DNA of 64,000 bases. It comes from Aquimarina sediminis (GTDB lineage Bacteria; Bacteroidota; Bacteroidia; Flavobacteriales; Flavobacteriaceae). Positions within the stretch are counted from its first letter, which is position 1. Each line of letters opens with the position of its first letter. The DNA lies in NCBI RefSeq assembly GCF_002895435.1, contig NZ_POYJ01000002.1:1-64000 (forward strand), in the 5' to 3' direction. The position numbers were made by a program, and so were the translations under genes. Of this stretch, positions 45,673 through 54,612 are shown one piece after another. The notes under the pieces are model-generated. The model was given only the letters and a program-made list of their open reading frames with translations, did no database searches and was not told the origin of the DNA.

Positions 45673-46338
45673 TTATTGAATTACTTTTGATAAATAGTCA
45701 TTAACTGGGCGCATAATCTCCCAATATTTTATAATTTCTTCAGCCAAAACTTGGCTATGTATTAAATCAGGAGCTTCTTCCCCAACAAAATAAAACTGTT
45801 TATTGGCTATTAAAGGCTCTTTTTTACAAGCTTCCTGCCATTCTTTCGGAATTCGCTTCATTTTATCACCTCTAATTTCACCAAATTTTTGAACAAAATC
45901 TTTATTATCCAATAACTTCTTAAATTCTTTAGGAGATTTCTTGACCGCCATTCTTATTTTATGCAACTGCTCTTTTGAAGGACCAAAGCACCCTCCCATT
46001 ATTCCTATCATCTCTGGTGAAAAACGTAAAAACAAACCTGGTATGCTTTTGTCTTTACGCCCACCTTTAGATATAAAAGCTGTGTAGTGTAAATTATATG
46101 GCGATTTATCTTTAGAAAAACGAATATCTCTATTAATTCTTAATACACAATCTTTGGGTACTACATCTAAACTTGAATCCTGTTCTCTGATTTTTTCAAT
46201 CATAGTTCCAACAAATATTTCAAAAGGTTTTTTAACACTACCTTCATATCTTTTTCTATTTTCATGAAACCATTCCTTATGATTGTTTTTTGAAAGCTCT
46301 TCAAAAAACGCCACAAAATCTTCAGTAAAATATTGCAT
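45673..46338 (-). CDS. DUF2461-family protein
   Basis: A 221-residue soluble protein (MQYFTEDFVAFFEELSKNNH, KEWFHENRKRYEGSVKKPFE, RDIRFSKDKSPYNLHYTAFI, GGCFGPSKEQLHKIRMAV) with the motifs of DUF2461 (TIGR02453). Biochemical role unknown. It is the first gene of a pair with the TfoX-domain protein. A strong hairpin at 46380-46414 separates it from the VOC gene. Confidence 0.88.
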   Translation of the reverse strand: MQYFTEDFVAFFEELSKNNHKEWFHENRKRYEGSVKKPFEIFVGTMIEKIREQDSSLDVVPKDCVLRINRDIRFSKDKSPYNLHYTAFISKGGRKDKSIPGLFLRFSPEMIGIMGGCFGPSKEQLHKIRMAVKKSPKEFKKLLDNKDFVQKFGEIRGDKMKRIPKEWQEACKKEPLIANKQFYFVGEEAPDLIHSQVLAEEIIKYWEIMRPVNDYLSKVIQ

Positions 46339-46379
46339 TTATATGATTATTAGACATTAATACTAAGCGAATATTTTCT

Positions 46380-46414
46380 ACCACATTGAGTGTTTAAAAA
46401 TGGTTCAATGTGGT
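46380..46414. other. 10-bp hairpin between the VOC and DUF2461 genes
   Basis: ACCACATTGA pairs with TCAATGTGGT over a 15-base loop. The run on the minus strand after it is AGAAAATATT rather than T-rich, so it is a poor terminator; it may be an operator or an mRNA hairpin. Confidence 0.4.
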
Positions 46415-46429
46415 AAAAAACACAATACA

Positions 46430-46792
46430 TTACTTCATAGAATGAAAAGCTACTCTATTTCCTTCAGTATCAAGAAAAATAGCCATATATCCATTTTCTC
46501 CTAGCGAAGTTTTTGGCATCAAAATTTTCCCTCCTGCCTTTTCTACTCGTGCTAAAGGAACAGATAAGTCATCTCCTCCATTAAGGTACGCAAACGTCCC
46601 TTCTTGAGAAGGCTTATTACCATTGCCATGAGTAACACAGCCTCCTACTCCTCCATCTTTATAAGGAAAGAAAGCCATTTTAAAATCCATTTCCATAGGC
46701 TGAAGTTCTGCCTCTAATAATTCATTATAAAATTTTACAGCTCTTTCAAAATTAGTACTAGGTATCTCAAACCAGCTAATCGCATTTGACAT
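46430..46792 (-). CDS. VOC-family protein (glyoxalase/bleomycin-resistance fold)
   Basis: A 120-residue protein with one VOC module pair: AISWFEIPSTNFERAVKFYN at the N-terminus, GGVGGCVTHGNGNKPSQEGT in the middle and GYMAIFLDTEGNRVAFHSMK at the end. These are the usual secondary-structure landmarks of small VOC proteins. The metal-ligand set is not obvious, so the activity (glyoxalase, dioxygenase, resistance) is open. It is transcribed away from the 463-residue gene on the plus strand. Confidence 0.87.
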   Translation of the reverse strand: MSNAISWFEIPSTNFERAVKFYNELLEAELQPMEMDFKMAFFPYKDGGVGGCVTHGNGNKPSQEGTFAYLNGGDDLSVPLARVEKAGGKILMPKTSLGENGYMAIFLDTEGNRVAFHSMK

Positions 46793-46883
46793 GATATATT
46801 ATTTATTGATTACTAATATCTCAAAGGTAAGTGATCATATGAATCAAAAAAATTATATTTTTGAAAAAACATAGGTTTCTAAA

Positions 46884-48275
46884 ATGAAGAAAAACGAGGA
46901 GTTATTTTATTTAATCAAATCATTATCTAAAAGCGAGAAGAGGCATTTCAAACTAAGTACACAAGGAAATGACTCTACAGAGTATCTCAATCTTTTTGAA
47001 GCAATCGAAGCTCAAAAAGAATATAACGAAACGCAAATAAAAGAGCTCTTCAAAGACAAAGCGTTTATAACCCAATTAACCACACTCAAAAACTATTTAA
47101 AACAACGCATCTTACAATCTTTGCGCAGTTATCACTCCAAAATTTCAAAAAATGCAGAACTTATGGATATCATTCGCAATATAGAAATTCTATATCACAA
47201 AGGGCAATATACTATTTGTCAAAGTGAAATAAAACGAGCAGAAAAGAAAGCTGAAAATTTCCAGCAAGATGTACTATTGTTTCATATCCATGACTGGAAA
47301 AGAAAAGTACACCAGGCATTACACCCTCAAGATTTTGATACTTTTAAAGCAATCATCCAGAAGCAAAAAAACGCACTAGAGTCTACCAATGAGTATATCG
47401 ACCTTCTTCTTGCCAATATAAATCCCGCTCAATTCTCATTGTCTCACAAAAAAAGTGTCTCCCTACAAAACAGAACCCTAAAAACCCTTCACAAATACAG
47501 AAAACAACTGCTTACCAAAAACTCTGACAAAGCTAAATTTATCCTAGAAGAATTAATTAAAGAATGGGAACAGCATCCCGAATTACTAAAAGAATACTTC
47601 CCCATGTATTTCTCTATCAATAACAACCTTCTAGCATATCTGGTATTCAAAAAACAATATAAAGAAGCTTTTGTAAGAATACTACTTGTAAAACAAAAAG
47701 CACTTACTATCAGCACAGTATCCGCATCGTTAATCAAAGAAAAATTACGCCTTTACAACATAGAGCTCGAAATCCACAGAAACCTAAAAGACCTACACAC
47801 CACTCACGAAGTCATTGATGAAATACAAGATTTTATCGAACACCACAAAACTCTTGTACCTAATAACTATTGGCTTTCTTTCAGATTTCAATTTGCAAAT
47901 ATTTATTTCTTAAAAAAAGACAACAAACAAGCCCTAAAGTGGATAAATGACATCCTAAACCACCAAACCAAAAAAGACAGGCAAGACCTGATTACCTATA
48001 CCTATTGGCTAAACCTCCTTATTCATTACGAACTAGGCAACGGATTTACGCTACGATATCTAATAAACACTATGAAGAAACTGCTTAAAAAGCAAAAAAA
48101 CATAGATTTCTATGAAAAAACTTTATTAAAGTTCTTATCAAAAACTGTTGAATATAGTATTTCTGAAAAAAGAAAAGCTTTCCTAACTATCAAAAAGCAA
48201 CTCGAAGAAGATCCAATCCCCAATCAAGTTATTGGTTATGTTGATTTTAATGAATGGATTCTTAGAAATTGCTAG
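46884..48275 (+). CDS. Helical-repeat protein of unknown function
   Basis: A 463-residue soluble, Lys-rich, nearly all-helical protein. It starts MKKNEELFYLIKSLSKSEKR, which I have seen as the start of uncharacterised Bacteroidota proteins, then LTTLKNYLKQRILQSLRSYH. The rest reads like degenerate TPR-type helix pairs (IYFLKKDNKQALKWINDILN). It has no signal peptide or membrane segment. No function can be assigned. Its neighbours (VOC, AraC) give no hint. Confidence 0.7.
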   Translation: MKKNEELFYLIKSLSKSEKRHFKLSTQGNDSTEYLNLFEAIEAQKEYNETQIKELFKDKAFITQLTTLKNYLKQRILQSLRSYHSKISKNAELMDIIRNIEILYHKGQYTICQSEIKRAEKKAENFQQDVLLFHIHDWKRKVHQALHPQDFDTFKAIIQKQKNALESTNEYIDLLLANINPAQFSLSHKKSVSLQNRTLKTLHKYRKQLLTKNSDKAKFILEELIKEWEQHPELLKEYFPMYFSINNNLLAYLVFKKQYKEAFVRILLVKQKALTISTVSASLIKEKLRLYNIELEIHRNLKDLHTTHEVIDEIQDFIEHHKTLVPNNYWLSFRFQFANIYFLKKDNKQALKWINDILNHQTKKDRQDLITYTYWLNLLIHYELGNGFTLRYLINTMKKLLKKQKNIDFYEKTLLKFLSKTVEYSISEKRKAFLTIKKQLEEDPIPNQVIGYVDFNEWILRNC

Positions 48276-48387
48276 CATATGCATATTTTACTTATATTTC
48301 TAATAATCCTTGACATATGCTAAAGCGTCAGAATTACAGAATATATCTTAATTTTTAAAAACCATATAATTCGAGCAACAAAAACAG

Positions 48388-49224
48388 ATGCCAATAGAAA
48401 ACATACCTGAAATCTATATCAAAAAAAATAGCATAACTCCAGATGTGTTTGTTTTTGATTTTAAAATGACCAATGATGTCGTAAAAAGCAAGATTAATCT
48501 AAGTATGAATATGTTTAGCTTCTTACAAGTAGGCAAAAAACAGGTGCATTTTGCAGATACATCGGTAGCGGTAAATAAAAAACAATCTTTACTTATCAAA
48601 AAAGGAAACTGCCTTTGGACAGAATTACTAGACACAGAGGATATTTATTATTGTAAATTGTTATTTTTCTCAGAAAAAAAGCTCACCGAATTTTTAAATA
48701 AACATACTACTCATATACCATCAAGCAAGAATGAAACCCCCTACTTTATAATCGAAAACGACTCATACATCACTTCTTTCTTAAACTCATTATCCACAAT
48801 CGGCAATGCTCCAGCAATTTTTATGGAAAATCTACTTTCTGTAAAATTTGAAGAAATAATGCTTTATCTTATCTATAAATACGGTCGCACTTTTGAATTA
48901 TACCTACACTCCCTAATTGTAGAGGAAATCTCCCCATTCAAAAAAACTATAGAAAACAACATCTATTCTAACTTAAAGCTTGAAGAGATTGCATTTTTAT
49001 GTAACATGAGCATTTCAACTTTTAAACGACACTTTATTACAGAGTATAATGTATCTCCCGGAAAATGGCTGCAAGATAAACGCCTTCAGAAAGCTAAAGA
49101 AATATTACAAAAAGGCAAGCAAACACCTTCAGACATCTATTTAGATTTTGGATATAATAACCTTTCTAATTTCAGTACTGCTTTTAAAAACAAATTTGGA
49201 ATCAGCCCAAAAGAAATTATGTAA
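48388..49224 (+). CDS. AraC-family transcriptional regulator
   Basis: A 278-residue soluble regulator. The N-terminal half is a cupin-like sensing domain (FADTSVAVNKKQSLLIKKGN); the C-terminal 100 residues are an AraC double helix-turn-helix (NLKLEEIAFLCNMSISTFKR; YLDFGYNNLSNFSTAFKNKF, ending GISPKEI). The ExsA-like layout fits regulators that answer to small ligands or protein partners. The gene 156 bp downstream on the same strand is a GlcG/HbpS-like protein and may be its target. Confidence 0.88.
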   Translation: MPIENIPEIYIKKNSITPDVFVFDFKMTNDVVKSKINLSMNMFSFLQVGKKQVHFADTSVAVNKKQSLLIKKGNCLWTELLDTEDIYYCKLLFFSEKKLTEFLNKHTTHIPSSKNETPYFIIENDSYITSFLNSLSTIGNAPAIFMENLLSVKFEEIMLYLIYKYGRTFELYLHSLIVEEISPFKKTIENNIYSNLKLEEIAFLCNMSISTFKRHFITEYNVSPGKWLQDKRLQKAKEILQKGKQTPSDIYLDFGYNNLSNFSTAFKNKFGISPKEIM

Positions 49225-49380
49225 TGCTCTTTCACCAGCTAACACCTTAGTTTTCTACATTTCGATTTCAGCTCCTAATTAATTCAATAAAAAAATGACC
49301 TTTTTTCATAAGTTTATGAACGGTATTAATAACACCGCAAAGGTCTAATAGCATTAAGTTTGCACTAAAACTAAAATAGT

Positions 49381-49779
49381 ATGAATATTACATTATCACA
49401 AGCTGAAAAAATAATAGCAATAGCCAAAGAAAAATCTATTGCTTTAGACACAAAAATGAATATTGCTATTGTAGACGCAGGGGCAAACCTTGTAGCATTT
49501 GCACGTATGGATGGTGCATGGCTAGGTTCTTTAGACATTTCAATAAAAAAAGCAAAAACTGCCCGTTACTTTGATATGAATACCGGGATCATTGGAGAAC
49601 TATCTCAACCCGGAGGCTCTTTATATAATATCGAACACTCTAACAATGGGCTGATCACTTTCCCTGGAGGCGTACCCATTAAAAATGCAGAAGGAGAAAT
49701 TATTGGAGCAATTGGAGTAAGTGGAAGTTCTGTTGAAAATGACCATGCTGTAGCAGAAGCAGGAGCTATTTCCATCTAA
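49381..49779 (+). CDS. GlcG/HbpS-family protein (DUF336)
   Basis: A 132-residue protein with the complete DUF336 pattern: [49 protein letters not shown] and [20 protein letters not shown]. HbpS of this fold binds haem and GlcG occurs with glycolate oxidation genes. Here it stands alone after an AraC regulator, so the ligand is unknown. A terminator follows at 49864. Confidence 0.9.
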   Translation: MNITLSQAEKIIAIAKEKSIALDTKMNIAIVDAGANLVAFARMDGAWLGSLDISIKKAKTARYFDMNTGIIGELSQPGGSLYNIEHSNNGLITFPGGVPIKNAEGEIIGAIGVSGSSVENDHAVAEAGAISI

Positions 49780-49863
49780 AAACTAGTATTTACCCTGTAT
49801 TTAAAAAAACAATACAGTAAAGTGAGAATTGATATCCAATGATATCAGATTAATATGTGGATT

Positions 49864-49905
49864 TAATAGCAGTTTGAGTAGTAACTTTGACTGCTATTTT
49901 TTATA
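49864..49905 (+). terminator. Terminator after the GlcG/HbpS-like gene
   Basis: AATAGCAGT pairs with ACTGCTATT over a 16-base loop and is followed by TTTTATATTTT. Confidence 0.72.
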
Positions 49906-50040
49906 TTTTAGTAAATTACTCACTAAAATATAAATACTAATTCTCTATTATCAAGCTACACCAAAAATTCGCATGAAAATCAAATTTATTAGGGAATTAT
50001 TTATAAGAAGCAACAAAATCCACATGGGTTAAATAGTCAC

Positions 50041-50799
50041 ATGAGAAAAATAATATTCATACTTTCCTTATCCCTAATAGTTGTTTCTTGCCAACAAAAG
50101 CAAGATCATAATCTAAAAATTGCTGTAGCAGCAAATATGCAATTTGCTATAAAAGAATTAGCAAAAAAATTCACTCTCCAGACAGGTATCAAATGTGATC
50201 TAATTATAAGCTCCTCTGGCAAGCTTACTGCACAAATTAAAGAAGGGGCCCCTTTTGATATATTTATATCTGCCGACATGAAATACCCTACAGAATTGTA
50301 TAATGCAGGCTTCACAGCCGGGAAACCAAAAATTTATGGCTACGGAAAACTAGTATTATGGTCAATGATTGATACGCTAGAGCCATCTATCGATATTCTC
50401 AAAAACTCAAAGATACGTCATATTGCAATTGCTAACCCCAAGACAGCACCCTATGGCAAAGCTACCATAGAAACACTAAAACATTATGGTATTTACGAAT
50501 CTGTTAAAGATAAATTGGTATATGGAGAAAGTATATCACAAACCAATCAATTTATTGTTTCAAAATCTGCAGGAATAGGTTTTACTTCAAAATCCGTAGT
50601 TTTATCTCCTCAAATAAAAGAAAAAGGAAAGTGGATCGCTATTAATGAAACGGTTCACACTTCAATCTCACAAGGAGTAATAATACTCAAAAGCAATGTG
50701 GTAAGAAAAAATGAAGCAAAAAAGTTTTATGATTTTATATCCTCTATAGCAGCAAGAAAAATTCTAAGAGATTTTGGTTATTCGGTAACATCAAATTAA
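50041..50799 (+). CDS. modA: Molybdate ABC transporter substrate-binding protein
   Basis: A 252-residue periplasmic binding protein with a lipoprotein signal (MRKIIFILSLSLIVVSCQ, Cys at 17). Motifs of ModA: KIAVAANMQFAIKELAKKF near the start, SSSGKLTAQI with oxyanion-binding Ser residues, GAPFDIFISAD, and later IANPKTAPYGKATIETL. It binds molybdate or tungstate and delivers it to ModBC. It is the first gene of the tight operon modA - TOBE protein - modB - modC (gaps 3 bp, then two 4-bp overlaps). Confidence 0.95.
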   Translation: MRKIIFILSLSLIVVSCQQKQDHNLKIAVAANMQFAIKELAKKFTLQTGIKCDLIISSSGKLTAQIKEGAPFDIFISADMKYPTELYNAGFTAGKPKIYGYGKLVLWSMIDTLEPSIDILKNSKIRHIAIANPKTAPYGKATIETLKHYGIYESVKDKLVYGESISQTNQFIVSKSAGIGFTSKSVVLSPQIKEKGKWIAINETVHTSISQGVIILKSNVVRKNEAKKFYDFISSIAARKILRDFGYSVTSN

Positions 50800-50802
50800 T
50801 TT

Positions 50803-51201
50803 ATGAATATCCTTAAAGGAAAAATAAAAACTATAAAAAGCAGCGGTAGCTTATCATTGGTTACAATAGACATTCAGGGTATCTTTTTTAGTACCATTAT
50901 ATTAGAAACCCCAAGTACAGCCTCTTATTTAATACCTGAAAATCAAATTAAGGTGATTTTTAAAGAAACAGAAGTAATTATAGGTAAAGATATAGAGCAC
51001 GCTATTAGTATTCAAAACAAAATAGCAGGAAAAATTCTTGAAATAAAAAAAGGCGACCTACTTAGCAAACTTACTATTGAGACAAGAATCGGACGACTAA
51101 TTGCAGTGATTACTTCAGACATTCTCTATCAACTTCAATTAGAGATTAATGAAAATATAATTGCAATGGTCAAAACCACAGAAATAATGTTATCAGAATG
51201 A
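50803..51201 (+). CDS. Mop/TOBE-domain molybdate-binding protein
   Basis: A 132-residue cytoplasmic protein made of two TOBE/Mop-like domains: one around GKIKTIKSSGSLSLVTIDIQ with VIFKETEVIIGKD, the other around NKIAGKILEIKKGDLLSKLT with NENIIAMVKTTEIML. Mop proteins of this type bind and store molybdate, or sense it when fused to regulators. Its place inside the mod operon, between modA and modB, fits a storage or sensing role. The second half is the better match. Stop overlaps modB start by four bases. Confidence 0.85.
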   Translation: MNILKGKIKTIKSSGSLSLVTIDIQGIFFSTIILETPSTASYLIPENQIKVIFKETEVIIGKDIEHAISIQNKIAGKILEIKKGDLLSKLTIETRIGRLIAVITSDILYQLQLEINENIIAMVKTTEIMLSE

Positions 51202-51872
51202 TGGATTGGGAACCTTTACTACTAACATTTAAACTAGCGCTAGTAACCACCTTGTTGCTATTGGTTATCTCCATTCCTTTGGCATATTGGTTAGCGTATA
51301 CGAAATCTCGAATCAAACCAGTATTAGAGACATTAGTAAGCATGCCTCTTGTTCTGCCTCCTACAGTTTTAGGGTTTTACCTACTAATTGCTTTTAGTCC
51401 TTCCAATACTTTTGGAAATTGGCTAAATGAATACTTTGGATTACAACTTATCTTTTCGTTTGAAGGGCTTGTTATTGCCTCTATTTTATATAGTTTACCA
51501 TTCATGGTCCATCCAATACAGGCTGGTTTTTCAAACCTTTCTTCAACAATTATAGAAGCTTCCTATGTATTAGGAAAATCCAAAATCATAACTCTTTTCA
51601 AAGTATTACTTCCTAACATAAAACCTTCGTTGCTCACAGGAATTGTACTTGCTTTTGCCCATACTATTGGTGAGTTTGGTGTTGTACTAATGATTGGAGG
51701 TAACATGCCCGGAAAGACAAAAGTAGCCTCTATTGCAATTTATGATGAAGTTGAGTCTCTTAATTATGATGCCGCAAACTGGTATTCTCTTATTCTATTT
51801 ATAATTACATTTAGCATCCTTCTAATTGTATATTTGGTTAATGGAGGTTATCTAAAAAGATTTTGGAAATGA
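51198..51872 (+). CDS. modB: Molybdate ABC transporter permease
   Basis: A 224-residue inner-membrane permease with about five helices. LPPTVLGFYLLIAFSP near residue 50 is a ModB hallmark, and the ATPase-coupling EAA loop is seen in EASYVLGKSKIITLFKVLLP followed by HTIGEFGVVLMIGGNMPGKT. Translocates molybdate with ModA and ModC. Starts within the upstream stop codon and its own stop overlaps the modC start (ATGA). Confidence 0.95.
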   Translation: MMDWEPLLLTFKLALVTTLLLLVISIPLAYWLAYTKSRIKPVLETLVSMPLVLPPTVLGFYLLIAFSPSNTFGNWLNEYFGLQLIFSFEGLVIASILYSLPFMVHPIQAGFSNLSSTIIEASYVLGKSKIITLFKVLLPNIKPSLLTGIVLAFAHTIGEFGVVLMIGGNMPGKTKVASIAIYDEVESLNYDAANWYSLILFIITFSILLIVYLVNGGYLKRFWK

Positions 51873-52744
51873 TACATATAGCTTTGCAAAAAAAACTAAC
51901 TGCTGCAAATGGCACAATGTTACTTGACATCAACATCAATATTGAGCAAGGCAAATTAGTTACATTATATGGAGAATCCGGGGCAGGAAAAACTTCTATC
52001 TTTAGAATAATTGCAGGTTTGCTTCACGCAGATAAAGGGATAATTACTGTTCATCAAAATACTTGGCTTGATACAGATAAAGGAATTTGTTTGAAACCAC
52101 AGCAAAGAAAAATCGGTTTTGTATTTCAGGAGTACGCCTTATTTCCTAATATGACCGTAAAAGAGAATCTTCTTTTTGCCCTTGAAAAAGGTCAGGATCG
52201 CCAAATCATAAAGGAGTTAATTGATATTATCGAACTAGGTGAACTACAAAATCGAAAACCCAAAAATCTATCTGGAGGGCAAAAACAAAGAGTTGCTTTG
52301 GCCAGAGCTATGGTGAGAAAACCAGAAATTTTGATGCTGGATGAACCCCTCTCTGCTCTGGACACAAAAATGCGGGCAAAACTGCAAGACTATATTCTTA
52401 AGATTCATAAACAATTTAACCTTACTACTCTTCTTATAAGCCACGAAATAGGTGAAGTTATAAAAATGTCTGATCACATATTTAGCATCAAAAATGGAAA
52501 AGTAGTCAAACAAGGAAAGCCAATCGACGTATTTAGCACCAAGCAAGTAAGTGGAAAATTTCAATTTTCGGGAGAAATAATCGAGATCAAAAAAGAAGAC
52601 GTTATTTATGTAATTACTATCCTAATAGGAGCAAATTTTGTAAAAATAGTTGCAGATGAAACCGAAGCACAAACAATGGCTATTGGTGATAAAGTAATCG
52701 TTGCATCAAAAGCTTTTAATCCTTTACTCCAAAAAATCAATTAA
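51869..52744 (+). CDS. modC: Molybdate ABC transporter ATP-binding protein
   Basis: A 291-residue ATPase. I choose ATG 51869, which forms an ATGA overlap with the modB stop, over a TTG six bases upstream. Walker A is GESGAGKTS, the Q-loop QEYALFPNMT, the signature LSGGQKQR, Walker B ILMLDEP, and the H-loop His in LLISHEIGEV. A single C-terminal TOBE-like domain (FSGEIIEIKKEDVIYVITIL onward) replaces the usual Mop domain. It drives molybdate import. Confidence 0.95.
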   Translation: MIHIALQKKLTAANGTMLLDININIEQGKLVTLYGESGAGKTSIFRIIAGLLHADKGIITVHQNTWLDTDKGICLKPQQRKIGFVFQEYALFPNMTVKENLLFALEKGQDRQIIKELIDIIELGELQNRKPKNLSGGQKQRVALARAMVRKPEILMLDEPLSALDTKMRAKLQDYILKIHKQFNLTTLLISHEIGEVIKMSDHIFSIKNGKVVKQGKPIDVFSTKQVSGKFQFSGEIIEIKKEDVIYVITILIGANFVKIVADETEAQTMAIGDKVIVASKAFNPLLQKIN

Positions 52745-52894
52745 TCGCTATAAAGCCTCTAATCTTTTGCTCTATATGAGGTCGATAAACGTTAAGAACA
52801 CGGTTCAGTAGCATTTTAATTACCGAAGATCAAAGATCTTTTTTGGTTGCAGTAATAAATACCCTATTTTTGAGTCCTTACAAAAAAATACAAA

Positions 52895-53434
52895 ATGCGA
52901 ATATTTCTTTTTTTAGGAATTATACTAGTTTGTTTTGCATGCCAAAGTGAAAAAACAACCAATACGCAGGAAAAAACACCTGTTATCAAACTCGACAGCC
53001 TATCTAAGGAAAAAAGCAAAGTAGAGCTTCTAAAACTTTCTCCAGAGGCAGAAAAAAGTCTTGAGAGCTTTGATGATTTTCAAAATGTAAGGAGCATGAT
53101 TATATCTATGAATAATGCAAATCCTTTTTACATTAACAAGCATGCAGATAGCATTGATTTATTGATTGGTATTTTTTCGGAAAGCCTAACTGAGGATCTC
53201 AATACAAATACTATCAATTCAAGATTAAGTGTTCTGTCTACCGAAACAGGTTTACTAAAGTTAATGGCAGAAAAGAAAAACCCGGATCCTAAGGAAGTTA
53301 TAAAAGGCAACATCAGGTTAATCAATGCCTACAATAGCCTAATCATTCAATTAAACGAGTTATCGTTGGCTATTCCAGAAAATATAGAAAAAGAATTATT
53401 GAGAGAATTAGACGACAAAGAAGATCAACCCTAG
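52895..53434 (+). CDS. Small lipoprotein of unknown function
   Basis: A 179-residue protein with a lipoprotein signal (MRIFLFLGIILVCFACQ, Cys at 16), a Lys/Thr linker and a helical, acidic mature part (DSLSKEKSKVELLKLSPEAE; MIISMNNANPFYINKHADSI; NAYNSLIIQLNELSL). No recognised domain. The downstream SnoaL-like gene begins 6 bp after its stop, so the two share a transcript and perhaps a compartment. Confidence 0.75.
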   Translation: MRIFLFLGIILVCFACQSEKTTNTQEKTPVIKLDSLSKEKSKVELLKLSPEAEKSLESFDDFQNVRSMIISMNNANPFYINKHADSIDLLIGIFSESLTEDLNTNTINSRLSVLSTETGLLKLMAEKKNPDPKEVIKGNIRLINAYNSLIIQLNELSLAIPENIEKELLRELDDKEDQP

Positions 53435-53439
53435 GACTT

Positions 53440-53934
53440 ATGCAAAAAATAATCTTATCCATTGCGCTACTTATCTGCAACCTTACAGTTGCTCAACACA
53501 ATATTGAAATCAACACGACTTTGGAACGATGGCACAAAGCAGCTGCAGACGCAGATTTTGATGCTTACTTTGGTCTTATGACCAAGGACGCTGTCTTTAT
53601 AGGAACCGATCCTACAGAAAACTGGACTAATACAGAGTTTAGAACATTTGCCAAGCCTTATTTTGATAAAGGAAAAGCTTGGAGCTTTTCTACTTTAGAA
53701 AGAAATATCTTTGCTCAAGATAATGACAATACTGCCTGGTTTGACGAACTATTAGACACCCAAATGGGAATATGCCGAGGTAGTGGTATTATTAAAAAGA
53801 TTAATGGAGACTGGAAAATAAAACACTACGTACTATCTATTGCCATACCAAATGAAAATGTAGCAGAAATTACTAAACTCAAAAAAACCTTTGACACAAA
53901 TTTAATGCAAAAACTAAGAGCTAGTAAAGACTAA
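53440..53934 (+). CDS. SnoaL/NTF2-like (DUF4440-type) secreted protein
   Basis: A 164-residue protein with a signal peptide (MQKIILSIALLICNLTVAQ). The mature part has the NTF2-like cone fold pattern: TTLERWHKAAADADFDAYFG, MTKDAVFIGTDPTENWT, FDKGKAWSFSTLERN, GIIKKINGDWKIKHYVLSIA. Such proteins bind small ligands or act as accessory subunits. It is the second gene of a pair with the small lipoprotein. Its last 14 bases overlap the convergent HAD gene. Confidence 0.85.
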   Translation: MQKIILSIALLICNLTVAQHNIEINTTLERWHKAAADADFDAYFGLMTKDAVFIGTDPTENWTNTEFRTFAKPYFDKGKAWSFSTLERNIFAQDNDNTAWFDELLDTQMGICRGSGIIKKINGDWKIKHYVLSIAIPNENVAEITKLKKTFDTNLMQKLRASKD

Positions 53935-54583
53935 TTAACGAATTCTTAAAATCCGTCAGGTTTGCAAAACAATTAGTAGCTCCATTTTCTACAAGGGTTG
54001 CTTTGTTATTATCGCCTATGCCCACAAAATCGAGAGATAGATTTTGTGCTGTTTTCAAATCCCAAATCCCATCACCCACAGATATAATCCTTTCAAAACC
54101 TTCTTTTTTGTAAAAAGTTTTTGCCCTCTCTATCGCATCCATTACAAAACCTTCTCTTGACTCATGTGTCTTTGAAGTTGCTAGTAATCTCTCATCATAC
54201 CAAATATCACACTGATTGAGCTTAATTATAGCGGGTTTTGGCAATGCTCCAGTAGCGAAGCAAAAAGGAATCTGCTCATCTCTAAAAAATTGAATTAACG
54301 ACTTAGCTCCCTCAATTTCTTTTACGGGATCGAATGTACTCATCTGATAGATCAAATTAGTTTCAAAATCATGTAATAATCTATCCGAGTATTCTTTTTT
54401 AAAATTGCGTTCATAGTTATAACGCAATGCATAACTATCTGTATGATGTTTATAGCTATTATAATCCGTATCAATATTAGAGATACCCATAGCCATCATC
54501 GATTTTGTAACCGAAATCAAATACATAGGCACACTATCTGTAAGCGTTCCATCTATATCGAATATAAATAATGTATTTTTCAA
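53921..54583 (-). CDS. HAD-family hydrolase (phosphoglycolate-phosphatase-like)
   Basis: A 220-residue phosphatase. The nucleophile motif FDIDGTLTDS begins at residue 8, so the start must be close in front of it; the codon there is TTG (54583) and no ATG is in frame nearby. Motif II Thr is in FCFATGALPKPAII, motif III Lys around ATSKTHESREG and motif IV GDGIWDLKTAQ. Subfamily I proteins of this length dephosphorylate phosphoglycolate or other sugar phosphates; the substrate is open. It lies 29 bp downstream of the TonB receptor gene. Confidence 0.88.
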   Translation of the reverse strand: MKNTLFIFDIDGTLTDSVPMYLISVTKSMMAMGISNIDTDYNSYKHHTDSYALRYNYERNFKKEYSDRLLHDFETNLIYQMSTFDPVKEIEGAKSLIQFFRDEQIPFCFATGALPKPAIIKLNQCDIWYDERLLATSKTHESREGFVMDAIERAKTFYKKEGFERIISVGDGIWDLKTAQNLSLDFVGIGDNNKATLVENGATNCFANLTDFKNSLISLY

Positions 54584-54612
54584 AAAAATAAAATCAATTA
54601 GATTAAACTATT

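Noticed and set aside
49780-50040. Molybdenum-cofactor riboswitch before modA
   Set aside because: The region has a terminator for the upstream gene and AT-rich spacer; the conserved pieces of that riboswitch were not recognised.
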